This document shows, in pieces, positions 1-11,122 of a stretch of DNA of 64,000 nucleotides (positions are counted from its first letter, which is position 1; each line of letters opens with the position of its first letter). The DNA is from Azoarcus sp. Lineage in GTDB: Bacteria; Pseudomonadota; Gammaproteobacteria; Burkholderiales; Rhodocyclaceae. The stretch spans positions 1-64,000 of the forward strand of contig JAUVVG010000014.1 of assembly GCA_030604735.1 (NCBI GenBank). Direction: 5' to 3'. Position numbers and translations under genes: made by a program. The notes under the pieces were generated by a model. It did not search any database, was not told the DNA's origin, and was given only the letters and a program-made list of their open reading frames with translations.

Positions 1-87
1 ATATATGCCGCCTGGTAGCGCGCACTTCGACGCTTTTGACACCTGACACCACTTGTTTTCCGGCTTATCGACTGCACCGGCCATCTC

Positions 88-114
88 GGGGTGGGCGTCG
101 AAGACGCCCACCCC
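88..114. other. Perfect 12-bp inverted repeat just downstream of infC
   Basis: ggggtgggcgtc-gaa-gacgcccacccc; no adjacent T-tract on the minus strand. Confidence 0.5.
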
Positions 115-130
115 TCGAATTCTGTCGTGA

Positions 131-652
131 TCAGCGCGCCTTGCGCGGCCCGATCACCATCACCATCTGTCGCCCTTCCATCTTGGGCATCTGCTCGACC
201 ATCGCGATATCGTCGACGTCGGCCTTGATCCGTTCCAGCTGACGCATCCCGATCTCCTGGTGCGCCATTTCGCGCCCCCTGAAACGCAAGGTCACCTTGG
301 CCTTGTCACCATCGCCGAGAAAGCGTCTCAGATTGCGAAGCTTGATCTGGTAATCGTTCTCGTCCGTACCGGGACGCAGCTTCACTTCCTTGACCTGAAC
401 CTGCTTCTGCTTGGCCTTGGCTTCATGAGCTTTCTTCTGCTCCTGATACTTGAACTTGCCATAGTCCATGACCTTGCAGACGGGCGGCTGGGCCATCGGG
501 GCGATCTCGACCAGATCGAGCCCTGCTTCATCGGCGATGCTGAACGCCGCATTCAGGGACACGATGCCGAGCTGTTCGCCATCATCACCAACCAACCGGA
601 CTTCAGGCGCGTTTATCTCTCCGTTAACGCGCTGCTTCTTATCTTGAGCGAT
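131..652 (-). CDS. infC: Translation initiation factor IF-3, probable ATC start codon
   Basis: Track ORF (131..595) lacks the N-terminus. In-frame upstream codons encode [29 protein letters not shown], typical of IF-3, bounded by an in-frame TAA; ATC at 650-652 preceded by GGAG. Confidence 0.9.
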   Translation of the reverse strand: MAQDKKQRVNGEINAPEVRLVGDDGEQLGIVSLNAAFSIADEAGLDLVEIAPMAQPPVCKVMDYGKFKYQEQKKAHEAKAKQKQVQVKEVKLRPGTDENDYQIKLRNLRRFLGDGDKAKVTLRFRGREMAHQEIGMRQLERIKADVDDIAMVEQMPKMEGRQMVMVIGPRKAR

Positions 653-681
653 GGTTTAAATCTCCATGACTGCCAAAAAAA

Positions 682-2601
682 TCAGACCGAGCCGCCCTTG
701 GCATCGATTTCCCGACGCCAGCGCTCGATCAACGAATCCAGGTTCATTTGGCCGAGGTCCTGGTTACCTCGCGCACGCACGGCCACCAAGCCTGCTTCCT
801 TTTCCTTCTCGCCGATGACGATCTGGTAGGGAAGCTTGTGCACGCTGTGCTCGCGGATTTTATAGTTTATCTTCTCGTTTCGCAAATCCGCTTCGACCCT
901 GAAGCCGGCCTTCTTCAATGTGGCGACCACACCCAGCGCATAGTCGGATTGCCCTTCCGAAATATTGAGCACCACCGCATGGACCGGCGCGAGCCACAGC
1001 GGCAACGCGCCGGCATAATGCTCGATCAGGATTCCGGTAAAGCGCTCGAGCGAACCGAACAAGGCTCGATGCAACATCACCGGGCGCTTGCGGGTGTTGT
1101 CCTCGGCCACATAGTGAATGTCGAAGCGCTCCGGCAGGTTCATATCCACCTGCAGCGTCCCGCACTGCCAGTCCCGCCCGATCGCATCGCGCAGCACGAA
1201 CTCGAGCTTGGGTCCGTAAAAGGCCCCTTCTCCAGGGAACAGCTCATACGCCATCCCCATGTGATCCAGCGCCGCCGCCAACGCACCTTCGAGCTTGTCC
1301 CAGGTCTCGTCGCTACCGATACGATTGTCCGGCCGGGTGGACAGCTTGATCCGGACATTCTCGAAGCCGAAGTCCTTGTAGATGTCCAGGATGAGTGCGA
1401 CGACGTCCTTGCACTCCTGCTCCATCTGCTCTTCGGTACAGAAGATATGCGCATCATCCTGGGTGAAGTGCCGTACGCGCATCAGACCATGGAGGGCCCC
1501 GGACGGCTCGTAGCGGTGCACCTTGCCGAACTCGGCCATGCGCAGCGGCAGGTCACGATAACTCTTCAAGCCCTGCGCGAACATCGACACCGCGCCCGGG
1601 CAGTTCATCGGCTTCAACGCGAAAACACGGTCATCTTCGGTCTGGGTCGTGAACATGTTCTGGCGATAGTTCTGCCAGTGCCCGGACGTCTCCCACAGAC
1701 CACGATCCATGACGTCCGGCGTATTGACCTCGACGTAACCCGCCTCTTCCTGCCGCAGACGCATGTAATTGATCAATGACTGGAACAAGGTCCAGCCCTT
1801 GGGGTGCCAGAACACCGCACCCGGCGCATTCTCCTGGAGATGAAAGAAACCGAGCAATTGACCCAACTTGCGATGGTCGCGCTTCTCGGCCTCTTCGATC
1901 ATGTGCAGGTAGGCCGCGAGCTCTTCCTTCTTCGCCCATGCCGTGCCATAGATCCGCTGCAACATCTCGTTCTTGGAGTCACCGCGCCAGTAGGCCCCGG
2001 CGACCTTGGTCAGCTTGAACACCTTGAGCTTGCCGGTCGAAGGCGCATGCGGACCGCGGCACAGGTCGATGAAATCGCCCTGGCGATAGAGCGAGACATC
2101 TTCGGCGGCCGGGATGGACGCGATGATTTCTGCCTTGTAGTGCTCGCCCTGCGCCTTGAAGAACTCGACCGCCTCATCGCGCGCCCAGACCTCCCGGGAA
2201 ACCGGGATATCGTCTTTGGCCAGCTCGGCCATGCGCACCTCGATCCTTTCCAGATCTTCCGGGGTGAACGGGCGCTTGTAGGCGAAATCGTAGTAGAAGC
2301 CGTTCTCGATGACCGGGCCGATCGTCACCTGCGCTTCCGGGAACAGTTCCTTGACCGCATGCGCCAGCAAGTGAGCGGTCGAATGGCGGATGATCTCCAA
2401 GCCCTCGGCCGTCTTGTCGGTGATGATCGCGAGCTCGACATCGGATTCGATGCGATGCGACAGATCGACCAACCGACCGCCGACCTTGCCGGCCAGAGCG
2501 GCCTTGGCCAGCCCAGCCCCGATCGAACCCGCGACTTCGGCGACCGTGACAGGATGATCGAAACTGCGAATGGAACCGTCGGGGAGGGTGATAGCTGGCA
2601 T
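682..2601 (-). CDS. thrS: Threonyl-tRNA synthetase
   Basis: 639 aa; TGS domain start [40 protein letters not shown], class II motifs. Confidence 0.98.
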   Translation of the reverse strand: MPAITLPDGSIRSFDHPVTVAEVAGSIGAGLAKAALAGKVGGRLVDLSHRIESDVELAIITDKTAEGLEIIRHSTAHLLAHAVKELFPEAQVTIGPVIENGFYYDFAYKRPFTPEDLERIEVRMAELAKDDIPVSREVWARDEAVEFFKAQGEHYKAEIIASIPAAEDVSLYRQGDFIDLCRGPHAPSTGKLKVFKLTKVAGAYWRGDSKNEMLQRIYGTAWAKKEELAAYLHMIEEAEKRDHRKLGQLLGFFHLQENAPGAVFWHPKGWTLFQSLINYMRLRQEEAGYVEVNTPDVMDRGLWETSGHWQNYRQNMFTTQTEDDRVFALKPMNCPGAVSMFAQGLKSYRDLPLRMAEFGKVHRYEPSGALHGLMRVRHFTQDDAHIFCTEEQMEQECKDVVALILDIYKDFGFENVRIKLSTRPDNRIGSDETWDKLEGALAAALDHMGMAYELFPGEGAFYGPKLEFVLRDAIGRDWQCGTLQVDMNLPERFDIHYVAEDNTRKRPVMLHRALFGSLERFTGILIEHYAGALPLWLAPVHAVVLNISEGQSDYALGVVATLKKAGFRVEADLRNEKINYKIREHSVHKLPYQIVIGEKEKEAGLVAVRARGNQDLGQMNLDSLIERWRREIDAKGGSV

Positions 2602-2676
2602 TTTCCGGCCTCGAAGCGAAATGGATACGGCTGTCAGAGAACGTCTTACAGAAAAGATTTCATGAAACTGCAGACG

Positions 2677-2707
2677 AAAAAAAAGTGCGGCCGAGCCGCA
2701 CTTTTTT
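2677..2707 (-). terminator. Rho-independent terminator (possibly bidirectional) after tRNA-Val
   Basis: aaaaaagtgcgg-ccgag-ccgcactttttt. Confidence 0.8.
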
Positions 2708-2788
2708 ATGGAGCACTACTGCGGAGCCCGACTGTTCAGTTTCCGGCTGCGGTAGTAGTTCGAAACATTGCTTCTTGCTCCAGAGTGT

Positions 2789-2865
2789 TGGTAGGCGCGA
2801 TTGGACTCGAACCAACGACCCCCACCATGTCAAGGTGGTGCTCTAACCAGCTGAGCTACGCGCCT
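2789..2865 (-). tRNA. tRNA-Val(GAC)
   Basis: Reverse complement AGGCGCGTAGCTCAGCTGGTTAGAGCACCACCTTGACATGGTGGGGGTCGTTGGTTCGAGTCCAATCGCGCCTACCA; cloverleaf with GAC anticodon and encoded CCA. Confidence 0.95.
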
Positions 2866-2936
2866 GCTAAGAGCCGCGAATTATAATGATTCGGCGACCA
2901 GTGTCAAAACTTTTTCAAAGATATTTTCGCAGTGCA

Positions 2937-3716
2937 TCACCAGGCATCCAGGTAGACCTTCCAGTGCGGTGCTTCGATCCGTTGTAGCGACTCGCGAACC
3001 AATACCACCTCGGCATCGTGCGCCGCCTTGTCGAGGTGGCCCCGCATCAGCTGGAACCCGAGATAGACGAGGTAGGTATTGACCACGTCGGTCTCGCAGT
3101 AATCCCGGATCTCGGCGACGCGGCCATCCTGCCAGGCCTGCCACACCGCACCGCCATCCATCCCGAGCTTGCCCGGATAACCCATCAGCTTGGCCATCTC
3201 GTCCAGCCGGGCACTGGCCCGCGGCTGATACATCGCGAGCAAATCCATCAGATCGAGATGACGGTTGTGATAGCGGCTGATGTAGTTGTTCCACTTGAAA
3301 TCGCGGGAATCGTTGTAATCCCCATCGCCCTGATCCCAGTAGCGGGGGGCGCTGACGCCATGAATCAGCCCGCGGTAGTGCAACACCGGTAGATCGAACC
3401 CGCCGCCGTTCCAGGAAACGATCTGCGGCGAGTAGCGCTCCACGCCGTCGAAAAAGCGCTGGATGATTTCGCCCTCCCCGCAATCGGGCTCGGAAAGCGA
3501 AAACACCTTGAACTGGTTCGCGTTGCGCAACACGCAGGATATCGTGACCACGCGCTGCAGGTTGTGTTGCAGGAAGTCCGAACCATTGCCGGCACGACGC
3601 TGCTGAAACGCGAACTCGGCCACCTCGAAATCGGAGAGTTCGGCCGGAAGCCCGTTCAGTGCGCGTATCCCCGCGACATCGGGAATCGTCTCGATGTCGA
3701 ATACAAGTACGGTCAT
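2937..3716 (-). CDS. Predicted 3'-5' exonuclease (PolB-exonuclease-like, RNase H fold)
   Basis: MTVLVFDIETIPD, ...VSWNGGGFDLPVL..., ...YCETDVVNTYLVY... exonuclease motifs. Confidence 0.88.
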   Translation of the reverse strand: MTVLVFDIETIPDVAGIRALNGLPAELSDFEVAEFAFQQRRAGNGSDFLQHNLQRVVTISCVLRNANQFKVFSLSEPDCGEGEIIQRFFDGVERYSPQIVSWNGGGFDLPVLHYRGLIHGVSAPRYWDQGDGDYNDSRDFKWNNYISRYHNRHLDLMDLLAMYQPRASARLDEMAKLMGYPGKLGMDGGAVWQAWQDGRVAEIRDYCETDVVNTYLVYLGFQLMRGHLDKAAHDAEVVLVRESLQRIEAPHWKVYLDAW

Positions 3717-4138
3717 TACTTCTGAACCCAGCCGCCCGCTCCCTGAACCCACCAGCCCGGCTGGGCCCGGTCGATCCAGCGCTGTGCGAAGGTACGGCGC
3801 ACATCGCCCTCCCATTCCGGATGCCCGTTGGCGCGCGCGATCTCGCGGTACAGCGCGGCTCGGTCCGCATTCTCCGCCGCGACCAGCGAGTTGACCTGCG
3901 CACGTTGCGCCAGAGGAACGCTATTGGCGTCGCGCAGAGAGATCGTGCCGTCATTGGCGATCCCGACCGCGCCGGAGGCATAGAGCGGTCCCAGTTGCGC
4001 ATGGCGTTGCTGCATCGACCCTTGAAGCGCCGCAATCGCGGGCGTATTGATCTCGAGATTGCCCTGAGCCTGGACCAAACCGGCCATCGACACCCACAGC
4101 ATCAGGCACACGGCACGCAACACGATTGCGACTCTCAT
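3716..4138 (-). CDS. YdbL family (DUF1318) periplasmic protein
   Basis: Signal peptide plus repeated region GAVGIANDGTISLRDA; sits in ydbH-lipoprotein-ydbL order. Confidence 0.75.
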   Translation of the reverse strand: MRVAIVLRAVCLMLWVSMAGLVQAQGNLEINTPAIAALQGSMQQRHAQLGPLYASGAVGIANDGTISLRDANSVPLAQRAQVNSLVAAENADRAALYREIARANGHPEWEGDVRRTFAQRWIDRAQPGWWVQGAGGWVQK

Positions 4139-4320
4139 TTGCTCTCTCCTGTAGCGTCGTCCGCGGCCGGTCGCGATTCACGCAATTGCCACACTTCGTC
4201 GATGATCCGGTCAGCCGCTTTTTCGGCAGCTGCAGCCGGGAAATAGATGTTGATGGTCACGCACCCTGCGCTCGCCACCAGGATCCCCGCGATCAATGCC
4301 ACCGTTCTCGTTGTCATCAT
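4135..4320 (-). CDS. Small lipoprotein in the YnbE position
   Basis: Lipobox ILVASAGC followed by VTINIYFPAAAAEKAADRIIDEVW; between ydbH-like and ydbL-like genes. Confidence 0.75.
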   Translation of the reverse strand: MMTTRTVALIAGILVASAGCVTINIYFPAAAAEKAADRIIDEVWQLRESRPAADDATGESK

Positions 4321-4437
4321 GCTCTCGCCTTGTTCATGTCTGTCCGCCCTAAAGACGCCGCAGCGCGGGGAGGGCTCACCGCCCATCCACTTTCTCCGCA
4401 CCTGCCAGGCCTTTGCACAATCAACGTGCGAGATGGC

Positions 4438-6522
4438 TCATTCGATGACCGGCGACGCGTTGGACTCGATGACCCGCTGCAGCCGATCCAGCAACTCGTC
4501 CCAATCGACAAGCCGATTGTAGCCGATGACATTCAGCGCCGGGATGCCACCCCCACGAATGATTCTGAAGCCGCTTGCCGGGTCGGACTTGTCGCCCGTA
4601 TCCAGGCCGCTCATCCGACACACGCCGACCTCCAGCCTGCATGACAAGCCAATTTCACTGTAACCGAAGCTGTCGAAGAATCCGAGAAAACCACGCTGCA
4701 ACACAGCCACGGCACCAGCCCCGCCCAACGCACCGATGTTCTGCACCGCGCGCTGACTGATCCGTTTCGGATATCGCCCCGGACTGCTGCGCACACTGGC
4801 GTCGAATCGAACCGGCTTCCACCGGACCAGTTCCAACCCGTGAATATCCGCATCAATAAACCCGGTGACACTGCCGAAGGCGAAGGTCTTGGTCAGCATG
4901 CCGAGATCGAGATTCCTCGCCTCCACTTCGGCGAACACGTGTGCAGCGACGCCGAACGCCTCCAGCAACTGCAGTCTCGTCACCCACAGATACCCGTCAA
5001 AAACCGAGATTGCGAGCGCACCATCAAGGCTCACCTCGCCGGGCGAGATGCGAAGGCCGGGCAAGGCGGCCGAGAGCCGCCCCGACATCTGCGGCAAACC
5101 GACCGCGGTCGTCAGCAACTCCATCGAAATCGGCTCGACGACCACCCCTCCGCCACCTGCCCATCCCGTTTCATTGCGCTGCATTGCCAGATCCGTGACG
5201 ACCAGCCTGCCATCGAGCACCGGAATGGACAGGGACTCGATCGAAACGCTACGGTCCTCCACGTTCGCTTCGAGCATAAAGCCGTTCAGAATCAGTTTCT
5301 TCCAATGCCCTCCGCCAACATCGAGCGAGACCCGGGTTTCGGTGTCGCTTCGCCAGGGGAGGACGCCGGTGACCGGGCCAAGGCCTACATCGGGATCATC
5401 GAGCGCCAGCGAAGCGTGGTCCAGCGCAGCGTCAATCGCGACGATGCTGCCGTCCACAATCTGCAGCCCGGCACTCATCCGGCCGCCGAATCGAACCGCC
5501 GACACCCGCTCCGGTGCTATCAGCGGGGTGAGAAAACGCGGCCCCACCACCGCCAAGTCGGCATCTGCGAGGGAAAGCGCCAGACGTTCGATATGAAGCG
5601 GATCGAGATCGAACACCCCGTTCGCTTCCAGCGAGCGAAAGCCATCGAGGCTCAACGAGGCGCGTTCGAGAATCAGATGTTTCGGGCTGAACACACCGAC
5701 CGCCGACAAGCTCGCCCCCGACTCGAGATACAGCGGGTGAAGATAGGCGGCTCCCGCCACCCAAGAGAGTGTCCCGTCGAAACGCCAGGCCCCGCCCGTG
5801 AGGCGGGCCCCGATATCAAGTTCGAGACCGAGCTCCTCTGCCGCTTTCAGCCCGGTCGGATCGGAAAAACGGCCATCCCGGATCTGCCCGGTGACCCGCA
5901 GCGCGCCTGCCCCGGGCGCCAGATCCATGCGCCCATCGAAGCGGCCGCCAGGACCGAGTTCAGCCAGCCAGGGCAACCACGCGGCGCTGCGCGCCAATGA
6001 GATCTGTCCGAGCGTGAGGACCACCCCGCCGTCTGCACGCAGGCTCACATCCACCGACTCGTCCTGATCCGATCGAAGACGTAGCCATCCACTTTTCTTG
6101 TCTGGATCGAAGGACAGCGCAATCGTGACCGGCTCGATCACACCGGGCAGCCGCAGCCGACCACTATCGCACCGTATCCGGCCTTCGGCGAGCACGAACT
6201 GGCTGCACTCCAGCTCGAGATCGCTCCAGACCCGTTCGCCGAACCGGACACGCCCGAGCGCGATGCGGGCGGTCGAGCCCTCCGCACCGATGGCAATGGA
6301 TACGCGATGCAGCGAAAAGGAAGGATGATCGACGCTTGCGAGATCAAGCCGGACCGACGTTGCGGCGGTCAGCGACCCGGAAGGCGTGATCGCCACGAGA
6401 ATAAGCAGCAGTACCAGCGGCAGCGCGCGCGCCCATACACGGGCGCTGGTCGCTGCTAGATCAGCCAGGGAATACGCCGGTGGATAGATAGCGGTCACCA
6501 CGATCGCAGACGATGGAAACAA
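4438..6522 (-). CDS. YdbH-like AsmA-type intermembrane phospholipid transport protein
   Basis: C-terminal ISQRAVQNIGALGG...FFDSFGYSEIGLSCRLEVGVCRMSG...GGGIPALNVIGYNRLVDWDELLDRL is typical of the YdbH C-terminal domain; exact start uncertain. Confidence 0.85.
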   Translation of the reverse strand: MFPSSAIVVTAIYPPAYSLADLAATSARVWARALPLVLLLILVAITPSGSLTAATSVRLDLASVDHPSFSLHRVSIAIGAEGSTARIALGRVRFGERVWSDLELECSQFVLAEGRIRCDSGRLRLPGVIEPVTIALSFDPDKKSGWLRLRSDQDESVDVSLRADGGVVLTLGQISLARSAAWLPWLAELGPGGRFDGRMDLAPGAGALRVTGQIRDGRFSDPTGLKAAEELGLELDIGARLTGGAWRFDGTLSWVAGAAYLHPLYLESGASLSAVGVFSPKHLILERASLSLDGFRSLEANGVFDLDPLHIERLALSLADADLAVVGPRFLTPLIAPERVSAVRFGGRMSAGLQIVDGSIVAIDAALDHASLALDDPDVGLGPVTGVLPWRSDTETRVSLDVGGGHWKKLILNGFMLEANVEDRSVSIESLSIPVLDGRLVVTDLAMQRNETGWAGGGGVVVEPISMELLTTAVGLPQMSGRLSAALPGLRISPGEVSLDGALAISVFDGYLWVTRLQLLEAFGVAAHVFAEVEARNLDLGMLTKTFAFGSVTGFIDADIHGLELVRWKPVRFDASVRSSPGRYPKRISQRAVQNIGALGGAGAVAVLQRGFLGFFDSFGYSEIGLSCRLEVGVCRMSGLDTGDKSDPASGFRIIRGGGIPALNVIGYNRLVDWDELLDRLQRVIESNASPVIE

Positions 6523-7351
6523 TCACCGCATTCTCCACTGTCTCCGCGATCCGCAATGCGACATGCATCGCTCCGCCGGCAGAAATCCCGGCGAAGATGC
6601 CTTCTTCCCGGGCGAGACGCCGGGTCATTTCCTCGGCTGCGGCCTGGCTCACATACTCGATGCGGTCAACCCAGGTCTTGTCGTAGATGATCGGCAGATA
6701 GGCCTCGGGCCATTTGCGGATGCCGGGTATCTGCGAACCCTCCTCGGGCTGGCAACCGATGATCTCGATGGCTGGATTCTTCTCCTTGAAAAAACGCGAG
6801 CAACCCATGATGGTACCGGTCGTCCCCATGCTGCTGACGAAGTGGGTGATCCGGCCCCCGGTCTGCTCCCAGATCTCTGGTCCGGTGCCTTCGTAATGCG
6901 ACAGTGGGTTATCGGGATTGGCGAACTGATCGAGAATGACCCCCTGACCCTCGTCCTGCATCCGGGTCGCGACATCGCGGGCCAGTTCCATCCCGCCATC
7001 CTTTGCGGTCAGCACCAGCTCCGCACCGAAGGCCCGCATGGTCTGGCGGCGTTCGACGCTCTGGTTCTCCGGCATCACCAGCACCATGCGATAACCGCGC
7101 ATCGCTGCCGCCATCGCCAGCGCGATACCGGTGTTGCCACTGGTCGCCTCGATCAGCGTATCGCCAGGCTTGATGTCGCCCCGTGCCTCGGCACGCACGA
7201 TCATCGACAACGCCGGCCTGTCCTTGACCGAGCCGGCCGGGTTATTGCCCTCCATCTTGCCGAGAATGACGTTGTTCCGTCCGGCGTCGATACGCTTCAT
7301 CCGGACCAGCGGCGTCTTGCCGACGGTGTCTTCCAGGGTCATGTAATCCAT
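6461..7351 (-). CDS. cysM: Cysteine synthase B
   Basis: TLEDTVGKTPLVRM, EGNNPAGSVKDRPA (PLP Lys), EATSGNTGIALA. Confidence 0.95.
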   Translation of the reverse strand: MDYMTLEDTVGKTPLVRMKRIDAGRNNVILGKMEGNNPAGSVKDRPALSMIVRAEARGDIKPGDTLIEATSGNTGIALAMAAAMRGYRMVLVMPENQSVERRQTMRAFGAELVLTAKDGGMELARDVATRMQDEGQGVILDQFANPDNPLSHYEGTGPEIWEQTGGRITHFVSSMGTTGTIMGCSRFFKEKNPAIEIIGCQPEEGSQIPGIRKWPEAYLPIIYDKTWVDRIEYVSQAAAEEMTRRLAREEGIFAGISAGGAMHVALRIAETVENAVIVSIVCDRGDRYLSTGVFPG

Positions 7352-7417
7352 AATCGTTCTCTCGTTGATGCGTCCCGGACCGGCTCCAGGGCACGCGCCT
7401 GCCACCGCTGGCAGCCT

Positions 7418-8593
7418 TCACGGAACCAGATCGAACTCCTCGCCCCGTCTCGGCGGATAGGTCTCCCAGCCGCCGCAGGCCGGGCAACGCCACTGGAACT
7501 GTCTTGCCTTGAAACCGCAGGCATCGCAGTGATAGCGTGCCACGCGACGGGTATGGCCGTGAATCAGTTGCCGTACCAGATCGACATCGCCGCGTTGCTC
7601 AGCCGTGGCGGTCAGCGAAGCCGCCTCCAGCAGCTTCTCGAGTCCTAACAGGGTCGGGTTGCGGCGCAACTCTTCCCGTACCAGATCATAGGCTGCTTTC
7701 GCTCCGTTTCGTTCGAGTTCCCAGCGAAACACCTCGTCGAGCAGATCCAGCGACGCATGCCGATTGAGCCAGGAGCGCAACAGGATCTGGCCCTGCCCTA
7801 TCCTGCCCAGTCGTCCAAAAGCCTTCATCAAGTCTTCCGCGACCAGCGACAGATAAACCGGGTCCTGATTCTCGACCCGCTTCCAGGCTTCGATGGCCGC
7901 CTCGTCCTGGCCTTCTGCAGCGAGCAGCTGGCCAAACAGCAGACTCGCGCGCACGCAACGAGGATTGATGGACAAGGCCTGCTCGATGGCATGCCTGGCA
8001 TCCTGATTGCGTGATTCGGCCAGCGCCACGGTCGCCAGTTCGCAATGGAAGTTCGACACTTCCTTGCGCCAATGCACGCTCTCGTGGTCCGGCAGGGATT
8101 GGGCGATCTCGATCGCCTTGGCCCATTCCTTTTCCTGTTGGTAGATCTCGAGCAGATAACGGGTGGCATCGTCGTTGTGGGATGTCCCGCGCAGTTTCAC
8201 GAAGACATCCTCGGCACGATCGAGCAAGCCGGCCCGAAGATAATCCTGCCCGAGGGCGGCCAGCGCGGCGAGTCGCTGCGCGTCCGACAAGTCCTCCCGG
8301 CTGACCAGATTCTGATGCATGCGGATCGCCCGGTCGGTCTCGCCTCTGCGCCGGAACAGACTTCCGAGCACGAAGTGCAGTTCGACCGTCTGCGGATCGA
8401 TCTTGACCGCTTCCATGAACGAATCGACCGCCTTGTCCTGCTGCTCGTTGAGCAGGAAATTCAGGCCGTTGAGATAGGACCGCGGCAAGGCGCGCGATTC
8501 GCGCACGACCTGCCGGATGTCGATACGCGCCGCGACCCAGCCCAGGGCAAAAAACAGCGGCAGGGCCAACAGCCACCAGAACTCGATTTCCAT
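7418..8593 (-). CDS. lapB: Lipopolysaccharide assembly protein LapB
   Basis: N-terminal TM, TPR repeats, C-terminal rubredoxin-like CDACGFKARQFQWRCPACGGW. Confidence 0.95.
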   Translation of the reverse strand: MEIEFWWLLALPLFFALGWVAARIDIRQVVRESRALPRSYLNGLNFLLNEQQDKAVDSFMEAVKIDPQTVELHFVLGSLFRRRGETDRAIRMHQNLVSREDLSDAQRLAALAALGQDYLRAGLLDRAEDVFVKLRGTSHNDDATRYLLEIYQQEKEWAKAIEIAQSLPDHESVHWRKEVSNFHCELATVALAESRNQDARHAIEQALSINPRCVRASLLFGQLLAAEGQDEAAIEAWKRVENQDPVYLSLVAEDLMKAFGRLGRIGQGQILLRSWLNRHASLDLLDEVFRWELERNGAKAAYDLVREELRRNPTLLGLEKLLEAASLTATAEQRGDVDLVRQLIHGHTRRVARYHCDACGFKARQFQWRCPACGGWETYPPRRGEEFDLVP

Positions 8594-8597
8594 CCTG

Positions 8598-8909
8598 TCA
8601 GGCGACCCCGCCGCTCTCGCCCGCGACGGTCAAGGGCTGGCCTTCGGCTTCCCGTCGGGTTCGATCCGACTTGGCCAGCGCCTTCTTCAGGCGTCCGATC
8701 TCGCGCCGGTAACGTAGCAGCGATGCGAAAGTGGCGGTCACCCCGAGCACCGCACCCGCTGCAAACGCGGCCAGTATCACGAAGACCAGCGGCATCTGCC
8801 ATTCACTGCCAAAGAAGAAGTTCAGCGTCACCAGTTGATCGTTCTTCACTGCGAAACCAAACAGCAGGAAGAACAGCAGCAGTCTCAGAATCCACATCAG
8901 AATGCGCAT
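8598..8909 (-). CDS. lapA: Lipopolysaccharide assembly protein LapA
   Basis: Two TM segments, KNDQLVTLNFFFGSEWQMPL, adjacent to lapB. Confidence 0.88.
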   Translation of the reverse strand: MRILMWILRLLLFFLLFGFAVKNDQLVTLNFFFGSEWQMPLVFVILAAFAAGAVLGVTATFASLLRYRREIGRLKKALAKSDRTRREAEGQPLTVAGESGGVA

Positions 8910-8933
8910 AAGCCAGTAGTCTCCCTTAAGACC

Positions 8934-8960
8934 AAAAAAAAGGCGGCCTATGCCGCCTTC
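8934..8960 (-). terminator. Rho-independent terminator downstream of ihfB
   Basis: Minus strand gaaggcggc-atag-gccgccttttttttt. Confidence 0.85.
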
Positions 8961-8992
8961 AGGAATCCAGCAACCATCCAATGATCGCGCGG

Positions 8993-9277
8993 TCACTCAA
9001 TGATATCAACTCGCTCGCGCAATTCCTTTCCTGCCTTGAAATGGGGCACGTGCTTCTCCGGCACGTGCACCTTGTCTCCGGACTTCGGGTTGCGCCCGAT
9101 TCGGGGTGGCCGGTAATTCAACGAAAAGCTGCCAAAACCGCGGATTTCGATGCGATCTCCACGCGCTAGCGCGTCGGACATCGCATCGAGAACCATCTTG
9201 ACCGCGAAATCGGCATCCTTGGCGACCAACTGGGGGAATCTCGCCGCCAGTCTCGCGATCAGCTCCGATTTGGTCAT
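8993..9277 (-). CDS. ihfB: Integration host factor subunit beta
   Basis: [11 protein letters not shown]...[32 protein letters not shown]. Confidence 0.97.
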   Translation of the reverse strand: MTKSELIARLAARFPQLVAKDADFAVKMVLDAMSDALARGDRIEIRGFGSFSLNYRPPRIGRNPKSGDKVHVPEKHVPHFKAGKELRERVDIIE

Positions 9278-9292
9278 GACAAATCAGGCTGG

Positions 9293-11002
9293 TTACTGCT
9301 TTTGCTCGTTCAGCTTGGCCTTGAGCAAGGCACCAAGATTGGTGGTACCACTCGCTGCCGCGCTGTCGGAAGCCAGCTTGTTGATCGCATCGCTGGTTTC
9401 AGCCTGATCCTTGGCACGGATCGAAAGATTGATCGAACGGGTCTTGCGATCGACGTTGATGATCATCGCCTCGACCTGATCACCTTCCTTGAGTAAGGTG
9501 GTGAGGTCATCGACACGATGGGCAGCCGCCTCGGAAGCGCGCAGATAGCCTTCGACTTCGTCGTTCAACTCGATCACCGCACCGCGGGCATCAACCGACT
9601 TGACGGTGCCGTTGACCAGAGAGTTCTTCTCGTGAGTCGCGATGAAGTTGGTGTACGGGTCGCCCTCGAGCTGCTTGATGCCCAGCGAGATACGCTCGCG
9701 CTCGACGTCGATCGCCAGCACCACGGCTTCAACTTCGTCGCCCTTCTTGAAACGACGAACCGCTTCTTCGCCGGTCTCGCTCCAGGACAGGTCGGACAGA
9801 TGGACCAGGCCATCGATGCCGCCGTCAAGGCCGATGAACACGCCGAAGTCGGTGATCGACTTGATCTGGCCGCGAACCTTGTCACCCTTCTTGTGGTTGA
9901 TCGCGAAATCGTCCCACGGGTTGGACATGCACTGCTTCATGCCCAGCGAAATACGACGACGCTCTTCGTCGATCTCGAGAATCATCACCTCGACTTCGTC
10001 GCCCAGCTGGACGACCTTGCTCGGGTGGATGTTCTTGTTGGTCCAGTCCATTTCGGACACGTGCACCAAGCCCTCGATGCCCTGCTCGACTTCGACGAAT
10101 GAACCGTAGTCGGTGATGTTGGTGACCTTGCCGAACAGACGGGTGCCCTGCGGGTAGCGGCGGGAAATACCGACCCACGGATCTTCGCCCAACTGCTTCA
10201 GGCCGAGCGACACGCGCTGACGATCCTGGTCGAACTTGAGCACCTTGGCTTCGATCTCGTCGCCGACATTGAGCACTTCCGACGGATGACGGACACGACG
10301 CCAGGCCAGGTCGGTGATGTGCAGCAGGCCATCGATGCCGCCGAGATCGACGAACGCACCGTAATCGGTGATGTTCTTGACCACGCCCTTGACGACGATG
10401 CCTTCCTTGAGGTTCTCGAGCAGCTTCTCGCGCTCTTCACCCATGGTCTCTTCGAGCACGGCGCGGCGCGAAACAACAACGTTGTTGCGCTTGCGGTCGA
10501 GCTTGATGACCTTGAATTCGAATTCCTTGTTCTCGTACGGCGTAGTGTCCTTGACCGGACGCATGTCGACCAGCGAACCCGGCAGGAAGGCGCGGATGCT
10601 GTTGGTCATGACGGTCAAACCACCCTTGACCCGGCCGGACACGACGCCCTTGACCAGGGTACCCTCGTTCAGCGCCTTCTCGAGATCGTTCCAGGCGGAG
10701 ATCCGCTTGGCTTTCTCGCGCGACAGACGGGTTTCACCGTATCCATCTTCCAGGGCATCGATCGCCACGTGGACGAAATCACCGATCTGGACTTCGAGTT
10801 CGCCGCGATCGTCGCGGAACTCTTCGATGGGCACATAGCTCTCGGACTTGAGGCCGGCATTGACGACCACGAAATTGTGATCGATGCTGACCACTTCGGC
10901 GGTGATGACCTCACCGGCACGCATCTCCTGGCGAGCAAGGCTTTCTTCGAAAAGATCGGCGAAACTTTCCATGGAGGCGGAAACAGGGGTGGCAGTTGTC
11001 AT
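9293..11002 (-). CDS. rpsA: 30S ribosomal protein S1
   Basis: Multiple S1 repeats; [22 protein letters not shown]. Start [14 protein letters not shown] chosen. Confidence 0.97.
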   Translation of the reverse strand: MTTATPVSASMESFADLFEESLARQEMRAGEVITAEVVSIDHNFVVVNAGLKSESYVPIEEFRDDRGELEVQIGDFVHVAIDALEDGYGETRLSREKAKRISAWNDLEKALNEGTLVKGVVSGRVKGGLTVMTNSIRAFLPGSLVDMRPVKDTTPYENKEFEFKVIKLDRKRNNVVVSRRAVLEETMGEEREKLLENLKEGIVVKGVVKNITDYGAFVDLGGIDGLLHITDLAWRRVRHPSEVLNVGDEIEAKVLKFDQDRQRVSLGLKQLGEDPWVGISRRYPQGTRLFGKVTNITDYGSFVEVEQGIEGLVHVSEMDWTNKNIHPSKVVQLGDEVEVMILEIDEERRRISLGMKQCMSNPWDDFAINHKKGDKVRGQIKSITDFGVFIGLDGGIDGLVHLSDLSWSETGEEAVRRFKKGDEVEAVVLAIDVERERISLGIKQLEGDPYTNFIATHEKNSLVNGTVKSVDARGAVIELNDEVEGYLRASEAAAHRVDDLTTLLKEGDQVEAMIINVDRKTRSINLSIRAKDQAETSDAINKLASDSAAASGTTNLGALLKAKLNEQKQ

Positions 11003-11122
11003 AAAAGTTGATTGATCCAGAATACCGCCGGATGACGGCAACCATTCAGTAAATTGAAATCGGGCCCGCACCGTTTACTCGGCCAGACCCACGCTCTTGC
11101 ACGACACGACGCCAAAAACCGG

